Positions 1-5,971 are shown, counted from the first letter of the stretch. The stretch is 5,971 nt of DNA from an uncultured Flavobacteriales bacterium (GCA_946479125.1 CAMLET010000222.1:1-5971), one strand, 5' to 3'. Translations and numbers: made by a program. The notes: a model not told the origin generated them from the sequence alone.

Positions 1-711
1 AACATCATTTCCTAAATCTTGATTGGCTGCAGTTGCTGAACCAATAAATACAACACCGTAGTTTACATTAGAAATCGCATTTCCGTAGACTTTGTTATTA
101 TTGTTTGCACCAGAAGGAGCAGTAATGTCAGCAGTAACTGTCACTGCCAACGCATCATGTCGAACACTACTGTATACTCCAAAAGTGTTCGTATACGTTT
201 TGTTCAATGTGATTGTGTTATTAATTACACTATTACGTTGAGCACCGTTTGTTGTTGATGCATAGAATAATGCGACACCGAACTCGGTCATGTTATTCGT
301 TGCTGCAGAACCACTTACTGTGTTTGCTGCATTCTCACGCATATCAAGGTTAGCGATATTAATGTAGTCACCTCCAATAATTTTGAAGATTGCATCATTA
401 ATTGAACCAACGGTCAAACCTGCGTTCGCTGTAATAATTGGTTGCGGAGAACCAGCACCAACGATTGTAATGTTCTCAGCTGCAGTACCTGTTGCTGTGA
501 TGTTGTAACCACCAACTGGGGCAGTTTCTGAATAACCCGAAGGTACAATGAGTGTAACACCGCCACCGCCAATGAGCACACCTTGGGTGTTTACATCGGT
601 CACAAAGGCTGCGATGGTAGGATAATCAACCAGAACTGTCTTGGTACCAGATAACTGGCCGAATGACAGAAACGAGGTTAATCCTACTAGGGTAAGTAAA
701 ATTTTTCTCAT
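1..711 (-). CDS. Secreted beta-helix-like surface protein, N-terminal part (3' end outside window)
   Basis: The reading frame is open from ATG at 711-709 to the window edge, giving 237 residues with no stop, so only the N-terminus is present. Residues 1-18 form a Sec signal peptide: M-R-K, then a hydrophobic run (ILLTLVGLTSFLSF), with likely cleavage near FG|QLSG. The mature part is rich in Gly, Thr, Asn, Ala and Val. It contains Asn/Ile ladders such as NSVINNTITLN (160-170) and NKVYGNAISNVNYGVVFIG (206-224), typical of right-handed parallel beta-helix surface proteins. Cys is absent and Lys is rare. From memory, large Bacteroidota T9SS cargo proteins often begin with similar sequence (TIAAFVTDVNTQGV, then ETAPVGGYNITATGTAAENI), but the C-terminal sorting domain that would prove this lies outside the window. 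The role is unknown; adhesion or matrix function is only a guess. The gene is divergent from the FG-GAP gene, and no Shine-Dalgarno precedes the start. Confidence 0.8.
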   Translation of the reverse strand, partial: MRKILLTLVGLTSFLSFGQLSGTKTVLVDYPTIAAFVTDVNTQGVLIGGGGVTLIVPSGYSETAPVGGYNITATGTAAENITIVGAGSPQPIITANAGLTVGSINDAIFKIIGGDYINIANLDMRENAANTVSGSAATNNMTEFGVALFYASTTNGAQRNSVINNTITLNKTYTNTFGVYSSVRHDALAVTVTADITAPSGANNNNKVYGNAISNVNYGVVFIGSATAANQDLGNDV

Positions 712-756
712 AAAGTATGATTTATTTAAGTGAACAAAAGTCCGTATAAAAACAAT

Positions 757-773
757 ACAAGTCCAGTACTTGT
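757..773. repeat. Inverted repeat ACAAGT-N5-ACTTGT in the divergent intergenic region
   Basis: Perfect 6-bp arms (757-762 and 768-773) are separated by CCAGT, about 46-62 bp upstream of the start of the left-hand surface-protein gene. It could be an operator for either divergent gene or a hairpin in the leader of the minus-strand transcript. No regulator is indicated by the sequence. In an AT-rich spacer a repeat of this size may also arise by chance. Confidence 0.4.
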
Positions 774-789
774 TATTAAATATTTAATA
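774..789. repeat. 16-bp perfect AT palindrome in the divergent intergenic region
   Basis: TATTAAATATTTAATA reads identically on both strands and directly abuts the ACAAGT/ACTTGT repeat on its left. It contains only A and T, so chance formation is easier than for a mixed-base palindrome. It may be a binding site shared by the two divergent promoters or simply promoter-region AT richness. Confidence 0.4.
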
Positions 790-815
790 TTTGTAGGTTT
801 TTAGGTAATATTTGT
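785..815 (+). promoter_or_regulatory. Possible promoter region of the FG-GAP gene: TAATATTTGT direct repeat
   Basis: TAATATTTGT occurs at 785-794 and again at 806-815, a 21-bp offset or about two helical turns. Each copy contains AATATTTG, which matches five of the six fixed positions of the Bacteroidota -7 box TAnnTTTG. I could not place a -33 TTTG element at the usual spacing for either copy. The start codon at 847 lies about 32 bp after the second copy, which is reasonable for a short leader. Promoter function is therefore plausible but weakly supported. Confidence 0.3.
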
Positions 816-846
816 CACACTATACCGTTTTAGTATAAGCAACTTC

Positions 847-3105
847 ATGATAATTTTATACGTCTTTAATTACTTTTCAATTTTTTCAAAATATTTGATA
901 CGCTTTCTAATTATCTGTGTTTTTACTCTTGTTTGCGTTAAAGGTTTAACACAGACCAACTTAGCATTTGAGTTTTCCCCAGCAATTACGGTGAAAATTG
1001 GAAATGACACCCTGAACAATGCCTGGGCAGGTGGGATAAATTTCTCCCAATTCTCTGAACTTGATTTCGATTTGGATGGTGATATGGATTTGGTGGTCTT
1101 CGACAGAAGTTGCGACCGTTTCCTCGTTTACCTTAAGAGTCCTTCAAATAGGTATGTCTATCACAATGTCGATTTAGGAGAATTTCCTGCTGATATTCGC
1201 TACCGTGCTGCGTTTGTGGATTATAATGAAGACGGACAAAATGATATTTTTTGTTACGGTCTGGGCGGATTAAAAGTCTACAAGAATACAAGTCTTACAA
1301 CCGGAAGTTTGTCATGGGAAGTTGCAAAGGAAATTGTGTACACTGATTATTATGGTGATCCTGGGAATTTGTACATCACTTCTGCCGATATTCCGGCTTT
1401 TGTGGATATTGAAAATGACGGCGATATTGATGTTCTAACCTTTAATTCGAATGGTGATAGGGTAGAATATCATAAAAATTTGAGTCAGGAAACTTACGGA
1501 CATTCAGACTCACTTGTTTTTGAGCTGGTGAACGAGTGCTGGGGACAATTCAAGGAAGATCCGAATAACAATTCCATTTTTCTGAACAGTACCGAATTTC
1601 CTTGTGGAACCGGAAATATTCCGAATCCTGAACGACCAATTGACGAACCTATTGCTCCCAAACATTCCGGCTCAACAATTCTGGCAATCGACCTTAATGG
1701 AAATGGCGTTAAAGATTTGATTTTGGGCGATGTTTCTTATCCAAATCTTACCGGATTGATCAACGGTGGAACTGTTCCCAATTCTAATTCGGCAATGATC
1801 AGTTTCGATAATAATTATCCATCGAACACAACTCCGGCCAATATCAATATTTTTCCGGCTGCTTATTATCTGGATGTTGATTTTGATGGAAAGAAGGACC
1901 TTATAGTTACACCGAACGCAAGAACGGTGAGTGAAAACCAGAATAGTGTTTGGTTTTATAAGAATTCCGGAACCAATTCAACTCCAAATTTTCAGTATCA
2001 AACCAACAATTTTCTGCAAAGTGAAATGATTGAACATGGTTTGGGAAGTATTCCCATTGTTGTGGATCAGAACGGAGATGGTTTGCGTGACCTATTGGTG
2101 GGTAATTTCTTTCGCTATAAACCTTTACTGGAAAAAGAGAGTTGTATTTTGGCTTACAGAAATACAGGAAATGCATCAAATCCAACATATACTTTTCTAA
2201 ACAATAATTATCTTGATTTTCTTTCTCAGAATTTAGGATTGAGAGCTGTTCCTGCTTTTGGAGATTTGGATGGCGATGGCGATGATGATATGGTCATTGG
2301 AAAAGATGTTGGAACACTTAATTATTATACGAATACAGCTGGTGCCGGAAATCAACTGTCTTATGCTGCTCCGATTGTTCTTCAGGATGCAAGTGCGGTA
2401 ACGATAAATGTTAGCGCTTATGCCTTTCCGCAGTTGTTCGATTTGGATAAAGATGGATTACTCGATTTATTGATCGGAAACAAAGTGGGACGAATTGCTT
2501 ATTATAGAAATGTAGGAACTGCAACCGTTCCATCTTTTCAGTTGATCGATAATTCGCTTGGTGGTGTTCAACTTGCCGCTAATCCTGATGGCTATGCTGC
2601 ACCACATTTTTTTCGCGTAAATGACACAACACATCTTTTCTTAGGTGGAAATGACGGGCGTTTACATTACTTTAATGCTATCGACGATCATTTGCACCCC
2701 GATTCCACATTTAATCTGGTAAGTGATACCTATTTAAATATAGATGTTGGTCTGTATTCATCATTTTGGGTTGAAGATGTCGACAATGATGGGATTCTGA
2801 ACATGTTTGTCGGACAAGATTTGGGCGGCTTGCATCATTTTGAAGTGAATCCGAATAGTTCTGCTGGACTTGATGAAAAAAAGGAGAATCAACTTTTGCT
2901 TTATCCAAATCCGGGAAATGGATTGTTTACGATTGCTGGAAGTCCGAACTCGGAGCTTGAATTCGTAGTTTATGATATGGAAGGTCGAATGATTTTAAAC
3001 GGTTCCGGAAATTCTTTTGATATCTCTGACAAGAAATCCGGAAGTTATGTCGTGAAAATTCTCTTCAATGAAACCATAGAAGTTCACCGAATTACAAAAT
3101 TCTAA
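847..3105 (+). CDS. Secreted FG-GAP/VCBS repeat protein with T9SS type A C-terminal sorting domain
   Basis: This is a 752-residue exported protein. The N-terminus has a hydrophobic segment (about 17-31, LIRFLIICVFTLVCV) and likely cleavage near GLTQ (33-36). The body carries nine clear FG-GAP/VCBS calcium-loop motifs of the DxDxDGxxD type, at about residues 73-86, 125-138, 187-199, 282-295, 343-354, 407-420, 473-487, 532-545 and 644-658. A degenerate one lies near 582-601. Such repeats usually fold as integrin-alpha-like beta-propellers that bind Ca2+. Residues about 683-752 form a sorting domain: YPNPGNG, then VVYDMEGRMI, SGSYVVKI and a terminal RITKF. In this family that domain directs T9SS export and cell-surface attachment. 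The substrate or partner is unknown. ATG 847 gives an unusually long signal sequence, and TTG at 895 would give a more typical one starting LIRFLIICVF. The stop codon overlaps that of convergent ispE. There is no frameshift. Confidence 0.9.
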   Translation: MIILYVFNYFSIFSKYLIRFLIICVFTLVCVKGLTQTNLAFEFSPAITVKIGNDTLNNAWAGGINFSQFSELDFDLDGDMDLVVFDRSCDRFLVYLKSPSNRYVYHNVDLGEFPADIRYRAAFVDYNEDGQNDIFCYGLGGLKVYKNTSLTTGSLSWEVAKEIVYTDYYGDPGNLYITSADIPAFVDIENDGDIDVLTFNSNGDRVEYHKNLSQETYGHSDSLVFELVNECWGQFKEDPNNNSIFLNSTEFPCGTGNIPNPERPIDEPIAPKHSGSTILAIDLNGNGVKDLILGDVSYPNLTGLINGGTVPNSNSAMISFDNNYPSNTTPANINIFPAAYYLDVDFDGKKDLIVTPNARTVSENQNSVWFYKNSGTNSTPNFQYQTNNFLQSEMIEHGLGSIPIVVDQNGDGLRDLLVGNFFRYKPLLEKESCILAYRNTGNASNPTYTFLNNNYLDFLSQNLGLRAVPAFGDLDGDGDDDMVIGKDVGTLNYYTNTAGAGNQLSYAAPIVLQDASAVTINVSAYAFPQLFDLDKDGLLDLLIGNKVGRIAYYRNVGTATVPSFQLIDNSLGGVQLAANPDGYAAPHFFRVNDTTHLFLGGNDGRLHYFNAIDDHLHPDSTFNLVSDTYLNIDVGLYSSFWVEDVDNDGILNMFVGQDLGGLHHFEVNPNSSAGLDEKKENQLLLYPNPGNGLFTIAGSPNSELEFVVYDMEGRMILNGSGNSFDISDKKSGSYVVKILFNETIEVHRITKF

Positions 3106-3908
3106 AGAGAAATTACTTTCGTAAATTGAGATGAATCTATTTTTACGGCTAAGGCATCTTCTAAATTGGTGTAAATCCCAAAAAGTGTTGAGCCCGAACC
3201 TGTCATGGATGCGTAAATAGCGCCATGATCGTATAACTGGTTCTTAATCTTTTCCAATTCCGGATAAATAGGGAATAAACTCTTCTCAAAATCATTCTCC
3301 AATTTACTTTTCCATTCTTCAATAGGAAGTCTCACAATTTCCTGAATCGAAACTCTTTCATTAAAAGGAACAATCTTACTGAACGCTTCCGCAGTTGAGC
3401 TATGTATTCCCGGATTGATTACCACTAAGTGATAGCCGTTCAAATTCAATTCAAGTGGTTGAAGGATTTCCCCTCGTCCTGTGCAAAGTTGAATTCCACC
3501 TTTTATAAAGAATGCGCAATCTGAACCAATAGATGAAATATCAGTTTCCAATGCTGTAATTGTTCTGGTAGGGAAGTAAATCTTTGCAAGTTCTCTATAA
3601 AACTGGGCAGCATTCGAAGATCCGCCACCCAATCCAGCCCCCATTGGAATGTTTTTTTTGAGCTTGATCTTTAACGGTGGAATAGTAGCTTGCTTGCGTG
3701 CAAGTTTCAAGGCTCGAGTTACTAGATTATCGTTTCCAACAATTTCAAGTCCTTCTATTTCAAGTGTATCAACGGTCGATTCATGGAACTCAATTTCGTC
3801 CGTCCAAGGAATTTCAACCATAACAGTTTCAAGGTTGTGAAAGCCGTCTGAACGTTTTTCCAACACATGGAGACCGAGATTAATTTTGCATGTGGGAAAA
3901 ATAATCAT
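3102..3908 (-). CDS. ispE: 4-diphosphocytidyl-2-C-methyl-D-erythritol kinase
   Basis: IspE is a cytoplasmic GHMP-family kinase. It phosphorylates CDP-methylerythritol at its 2-hydroxyl with ATP, the fourth step of the MEP (non-mevalonate) pathway to IPP and DMAPP. The 268-residue protein is near the usual family length (about 260-290). All three GHMP motifs are visible: CKINLGLHV near the N-terminus, with Lys8 as the likely catalytic lysine, followed by RSDGFHNLETV (19-29, family DGYH); the ATP loop PMGAGLGGGSSNAA (88-101); and the C-terminal MTGSGSTLFG (235-244). GSDCAFF (128-134) corresponds to the family's GxDVPFF segment and supplies the likely catalytic Asp130. ATG 3908-3906 (MIIFPTCKIN) fits the family N-terminus. 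The gene is divergent from accA across 59 bp and convergent with the FG-GAP gene, sharing four bases at the stops, so it appears to be transcribed alone. It implies isoprenoid synthesis by the MEP route. Confidence 0.97.
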   Translation of the reverse strand: MIIFPTCKINLGLHVLEKRSDGFHNLETVMVEIPWTDEIEFHESTVDTLEIEGLEIVGNDNLVTRALKLARKQATIPPLKIKLKKNIPMGAGLGGGSSNAAQFYRELAKIYFPTRTITALETDISSIGSDCAFFIKGGIQLCTGRGEILQPLELNLNGYHLVVINPGIHSSTAEAFSKIVPFNERVSIQEIVRLPIEEWKSKLENDFEKSLFPIYPELEKIKNQLYDHGAIYASMTGSGSTLFGIYTNLEDALAVKIDSSQFTKVISL

Positions 3909-3940
3909 GCTTTAAAATTAAGAAATGCCCACAATTTTCG

Positions 3941-3948
3941 TAATTTTC
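3941..3948 (+). promoter_or_regulatory. Weak candidate -7 promoter element for accA
   Basis: TAATTTTC matches the Bacteroidota -7 consensus TAnnTTTG at all fixed positions except the final G. It lies 19 bp before the accA ATG, which would leave a very short leader. No clear -33 TTTG is visible at the expected distance. The 59-bp spacer must also hold the promoter of divergent ispE, for which I see no good match. Confidence 0.25.
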
Positions 3949-3967
3949 GCCCTTCAAACTTGTGACA

Positions 3968-4924
3968 ATGTCAGTATATTTAGATTTCGAAGAACCGATT
4001 AAGGAAATAGAAGAGCAGATCGCACAAACACGTGAAATTGCGACTACATCAGGGGTAGACATGACGGATACCATTGATGCGTTGAACCAAAAACTGGAAG
4101 AAAAAAGAAAAGAAGTTTTCTCTTCTTTAACGCCATGGCAACGTGTTCAATTGTCGCGCCACCCTGATAGACCGTACACTTTAGCTTACATCAATCACAT
4201 TTCTGGTGGTACTTTCCAGGAATTGCATGGAGATCGTTCTGTGAAAGATGACAAAGCAATGGTTGGTGGTTTCGGTTTGTTGGACGGTCGTTCAGTAATG
4301 TTTATTGGACAACAAAAAGGAATCAATACAAAGATGCGTCAGTACCGTAATTTCGGAATGGCGAATCCTGAAGGATACAGAAAAGCATTGCGTTTAATGC
4401 GCTTGGCTGAAAAATTCAATAAGCCTATCGTAACTTTTATTGATACTCCTGGAGCTTTTCCTGGTTTAGAAGCTGAAGAACGTGGACAAGGTGAAGCAAT
4501 TGCACGCAACATTTATGAAATGATGCAGTTGAAAGTTCCTGTAATCTGTATTATTATTGGTGAAGGAGCTTCTGGTGGTGCTTTAGGAATTGGAGTTGGA
4601 GATAAAGTGGTGATGTTGGAGAATACCTGGTATTCAGTAATTTCTCCTGAATCATGTTCATCAATTTTGTGGAGATCATGGGAGTACAAGGAAAGAGCTG
4701 CTGAGGCACTTAAATTGACAAGTACTGACATGAAACAGAATAAACTGGTTGATGATGTAATTCAGGAACCATTATCTGGAGCGCACAGAAGTCAGGAAGA
4801 AATGTTTGAATCTGTGAAGCAAAAAATTAAATCATATTTGGCAGAATTGGATCCAAAATCTCCGGAAACACGTATCGATGAAAGAATTGAAAAATTCAAC
4901 TCGATGGGAGTTTGGGTAGGATAA
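3968..4924 (+). CDS. accA: Acetyl-CoA carboxylase, carboxyltransferase subunit alpha
   Basis: AccA pairs with AccD to form the carboxyltransferase, which moves the carboxyl group from biotinylated AccB to acetyl-CoA. The product, malonyl-CoA, feeds the first committed step of fatty acid synthesis in the cytoplasm. The 318-residue length is normal for the family. Residues 1-60 are the charged helical N-terminus ([15 protein letters not shown]). The crotonase-fold core follows, with HGDR (87-90), GQQKG (114-118), DTPGAFPG (159-166), the oxyanion-loop glycines [12 protein letters not shown] (198-209) and VISPESC (224-230). I chose ATG 3968 ([10 protein letters not shown]) because it gives the usual family N-terminus; an in-frame GTG at 3962 would add only two residues. 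No Shine-Dalgarno is visible. The gene ends in a strong terminator and accD is not adjacent, so it seems to be a single-gene transcript. All key motifs are intact. Confidence 0.98.
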   Translation: MSVYLDFEEPIKEIEEQIAQTREIATTSGVDMTDTIDALNQKLEEKRKEVFSSLTPWQRVQLSRHPDRPYTLAYINHISGGTFQELHGDRSVKDDKAMVGGFGLLDGRSVMFIGQQKGINTKMRQYRNFGMANPEGYRKALRLMRLAEKFNKPIVTFIDTPGAFPGLEAEERGQGEAIARNIYEMMQLKVPVICIIIGEGASGGALGIGVGDKVVMLENTWYSVISPESCSSILWRSWEYKERAAEALKLTSTDMKQNKLVDDVIQEPLSGAHRSQEEMFESVKQKIKSYLAELDPKSPETRIDERIEKFNSMGVWVG

Positions 4925-4947
4925 TCCAAGAAACATATTTTAAAAGG

Positions 4948-4981
4948 AAGCATTCTGACAATTCTGTCGGGATGCTTTTTT
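4948..4981 (+). terminator. Intrinsic terminator of accA
   Basis: A 13-bp stem, AAGCATTCTGACA (4948-4960) with TGTCGGGATGCTT (4965-4977), closes a 4-nt ATTC loop. Two of the pairs are G-U. The stem ends in a run of six T (4976-4981). It begins 23 bp after the accA stop, the classic position for a Rho-independent terminator. Confidence 0.92.
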
Positions 4982-4986
4982 ATTTA

Positions 4987-5104
4987 CCCACAGATGCACA
5001 GTTAAAAACTCGCCTACCGTACTCGTAGTTAAGGAGAATCATCGAATAATTTAGTGGTGCCATTCGGCGACTGGTAAGCGCCGTTAAATCTGTGCATCTG
5101 TGGG
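4987..5104. repeat. 118-bp intergenic element with perfect 15-bp terminal inverted repeats (REP/MITE-like)
   Basis: CCCACAGATGCACAG (4987-5001) is matched exactly by its reverse complement at 5090-5104. Imperfect pairing continues inward, so arms of 32 bases (4987-5018 and 5073-5104) agree at 25 of 32 positions. The 54-bp centre holds parts of smaller stems: CTAC/GTAG (5014-5017, 5025-5028), CGAAT/ATTCG (5043-5047, 5062-5066) and CGGCG/CGCCG (5065-5069, 5079-5083). There is no coding potential and no obvious target-site duplication at the ends. It lies neatly between the accA terminator and the next promoter. From memory, motifs like ATCTGTGCATCTGTGG recur between genes in Bacteroidota genomes, so a dispersed repeat or non-autonomous mobile element is the likeliest reading. 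A structured RNA is the alternative. Confidence 0.7.
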
Positions 5105-5128
5105 AAACTTTCAATGGGTAATTTTCAG

Positions 5129-5144
5129 TGTAGACGAATCAAAT
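5129..5144. promoter_or_regulatory. Degenerate second copy of the operator candidate
   Basis: TGTAGACGAATCAAAT matches the downstream palindrome at 5151-5166 at 12 of 16 positions, including the shared TAGAC-N-AATC core. The offset is 22 bp, about two helical turns, which would place two bound proteins on the same DNA face. It may be a low-affinity auxiliary site. Confidence 0.35.
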
Positions 5145-5150
5145 AATAAA

Positions 5151-5166
5151 TTTAGACTAATCTAAA
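5151..5166. promoter_or_regulatory. Near-palindromic operator candidate upstream of the di-heme oxidoreductase gene
   Basis: TTTAGACTAATCTAAA has perfect TTTAGA/TCTAAA arms and is symmetric at 14 of 16 positions. It ends 8 bp before the -7 box at 5175-5182 and covers the expected -33 region, the position of a repressor site. The TTAG...CTAA half-sites resemble those of DtxR/MntR/IdeR-family metalloregulators (IdeR core TTAGGTTAG...CTAACCTAA). Assignment to an iron or manganese regulator is inference from this resemblance and from the cytochrome gene downstream. Confidence 0.55.
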
Positions 5167-5174
5167 AATATGTT

Positions 5175-5182
5175 TATATTTG
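5175..5182 (+). promoter_or_regulatory. Bacteroidota -7 promoter element of the di-heme oxidoreductase gene
   Basis: TATATTTG is an exact match to the TAnnTTTG -7 consensus of Bacteroidota housekeeping promoters. The best -33 match is TTTA at 5151-5154 (3 of 4 to TTTG) with a 20-bp spacer, inside the operator palindrome. Transcription would begin near 5189, leaving a leader of roughly 16 bases before ATG 5205 with no Shine-Dalgarno. Confidence 0.6.
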
Positions 5183-5204
5183 TGTTTGAATATCTTTTAG
5201 TCGA

Positions 5205-5971
5205 ATGGAAAAAATACTTCTTTCTTGTTTTGTTACGCTCGTTCTGGCTGTTTCGTGTCACAAGTTTTTCCCAAAAGTACCCGCCGAAGCAGAAGTTTTG
5301 GACGGGCCAGTTGAAGGATTAACGAAGGCGGAAATGCAACAGTTTGCCAAAGGTGACGCGGCATTTACAGAAGTTTTTACGCAGCAAACCGGACTCGGAT
5401 CTACATTCGTTGCAGCAAGTTGTTTTACGTGTCATGCTGGTGACGGCAAAGGACATCCTTCAACTACACTTGTTCGTTTTGGTCAGCCAGATGAATTCGG
5501 AAATCAATTTTTAGATCAGGGTGGACCTCAATTGCAAAATCGTGCACTACCCGGTTTTACTCCTGAAACCATTCCTCATGGTGCAACATCTTCAAAATTT
5601 ACTCCTCCGGCAAATACCGGATTGGGATTCCTAGATTATGTTACCGATCAGGATTTACTAGCAATGGCTGATCCAACTGATGCAAATGGCGATGGAATTT
5701 CAGGAACGGTAAACTGGAAAGAACTTCCTTCTTATGTGGTCTTAAGACCAAACGCTGTTTCGCAAGATGGAAAGTACATTTGTCGTTTCGGTAAAAAGGC
5801 TTCTGCCTACGATTTATTGCACCAAACAGTGAATGCCTACAATCAGGACATGGGAATTACTTCCACATTTAGTCCTGTTGATGTTTATTCCGGAGATGAA
5901 ATTGAGCCGGAAGTAACAAACGATAAAGTGCTGAATCTGGTTTTCTACTTGAGAACATTAAAAGCTCCTGT
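5205..5971 (+). CDS. Di-heme oxidoreductase (DUF1111-type) c-type cytochrome lipoprotein, N-terminal part
   Basis: The frame is open from ATG 5205 to the right edge: 255 complete codons, no stop. Residues 1-17 are a lipoprotein signal (KILLSCFVTLVLAVS) with the probable lipidated Cys18 in LAVSC, so the mature protein should sit in the envelope. CFTCH at 73-77 is a covalent c-type heme site, followed by GDGKGHP. Further family-like blocks are NTGLGFLDYV (137-146), DPTDANGDGISG (156-167), CRFGKKAS (193-200) and EVTNDKVLNLVFYLRTLKAP (236-255). These match the putative peroxidase or 'thiol oxidoreductase' DUF1111 family, which usually has around 450-500 residues and a second CxxCH further on, here beyond the edge. 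The substrate is not established. In Bacteroidota such genes often sit with imelysin-like iron-uptake genes, so the missing right flank is informative. A metalloregulator-like operator overlaps its promoter. Confidence 0.85.
   Translation, partial: MEKILLSCFVTLVLAVSCHKFFPKVPAEAEVLDGPVEGLTKAEMQQFAKGDAAFTEVFTQQTGLGSTFVAASCFTCHAGDGKGHPSTTLVRFGQPDEFGNQFLDQGGPQLQNRALPGFTPETIPHGATSSKFTPPANTGLGFLDYVTDQDLLAMADPTDANGDGISGTVNWKELPSYVVLRPNAVSQDGKYICRFGKKASAYDLLHQTVNAYNQDMGITSTFSPVDVYSGDEIEPEVTNDKVLNLVFYLRTLKAP

Noticed and set aside
1907..2188. Minus-strand open frame of 93 codons inside the FG-GAP gene
   Set aside because: It lies wholly within a well-supported gene, has no recognisable motif and no promoter-like context; it is a by-product of the sense codons.
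2711..2908. Minus-strand open frame of 65 codons near the 3' end of the FG-GAP gene
   Set aside because: It overlaps the last calcium-loop repeat and the start of the sorting domain, both clearly real in the sense frame, and shows no protein-family signal.
3106..3135. TTAC-TTTC-GTAA as a terminator after the FG-GAP gene
   Set aside because: The stem is only four base pairs, AT-rich and without a following T-run on the plus strand.
3649..3840. Plus-strand open frame of 63 codons antisense to ispE
   Set aside because: Low-complexity Ser/Ile-rich product opposite conserved IspE codons, with no sign of independent coding.
3962..3967. GTG at 3962 as the accA start
   Set aside because: ATG 3968 is only two codons on and gives the usual family N-terminus, and no ribosome binding site favours the GTG.
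3880..4074. Minus-strand open frame spanning the ispE-accA spacer
   Set aside because: It covers the start of both real genes and the promoter spacer, and its product has no recognisable features.
4513..4731. Minus-strand open frame of 72 codons inside accA
   Set aside because: It is antisense to the most conserved part of AccA, including the oxyanion-loop glycines.
4987..5104. The 118-bp inverted repeat as a terminator, CRISPR unit or complete insertion sequence
   Set aside because: The accA terminator is already complete upstream and the right arm lacks a T-run. There are only two inverted copies and no direct repeat array. There is no transposase frame.

Overview
The window looks like chromosomal DNA of a Bacteroidota bacterium, most likely of the order Flavobacteriales. 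Three things point there. One gene encodes a protein ending in a type A type IX secretion (T9SS) sorting domain. No start codon has a convincing Shine-Dalgarno sequence. The best promoter match is the Bacteroidota -7 box TAnnTTTG. The DNA is AT-rich. A Crocinitomicaceae-like origin is my guess and has not been tested.

Layout. (1) Bases 1-711, minus strand: the N-terminal 237 residues of a secreted, beta-helix-like surface protein that runs off the left edge. (2) Bases 712-846: a divergent intergenic region with AT-rich palindromes and a 10-bp direct repeat. (3) Bases 847-3105, plus strand: a 752-residue secreted FG-GAP/VCBS repeat protein with a T9SS C-terminal domain. (4) Bases 3102-3908, minus strand: ispE, a kinase of the MEP isoprenoid pathway. 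Its stop codon overlaps that of the preceding gene tail to tail. (5) Bases 3909-3967: a short divergent spacer. (6) Bases 3968-4924, plus strand: accA, the alpha subunit of acetyl-CoA carboxylase carboxyltransferase, followed by a strong intrinsic terminator at 4948-4981. (7) Bases 4987-5104: a 118-bp element bounded by perfect 15-bp inverted repeats. (8) Bases 5129-5182: a control region with a near-palindromic operator candidate, a degenerate second copy 22 bp upstream and a good -7 box. (9) Bases 5205-5971, plus strand: the first 255 codons of a di-heme oxidoreductase (DUF1111-type) lipoprotein that runs off the right edge.

The genes do not form one operon. Two are housekeeping genes (ispE for isoprenoid precursors, accA for malonyl-CoA), two encode exported surface proteins, and one begins what may be a metal-regulated envelope redox locus. 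I see no obvious new multi-gene system. The items most worth following up are the 118-bp inverted-repeat element and the operator in front of the cytochrome gene.
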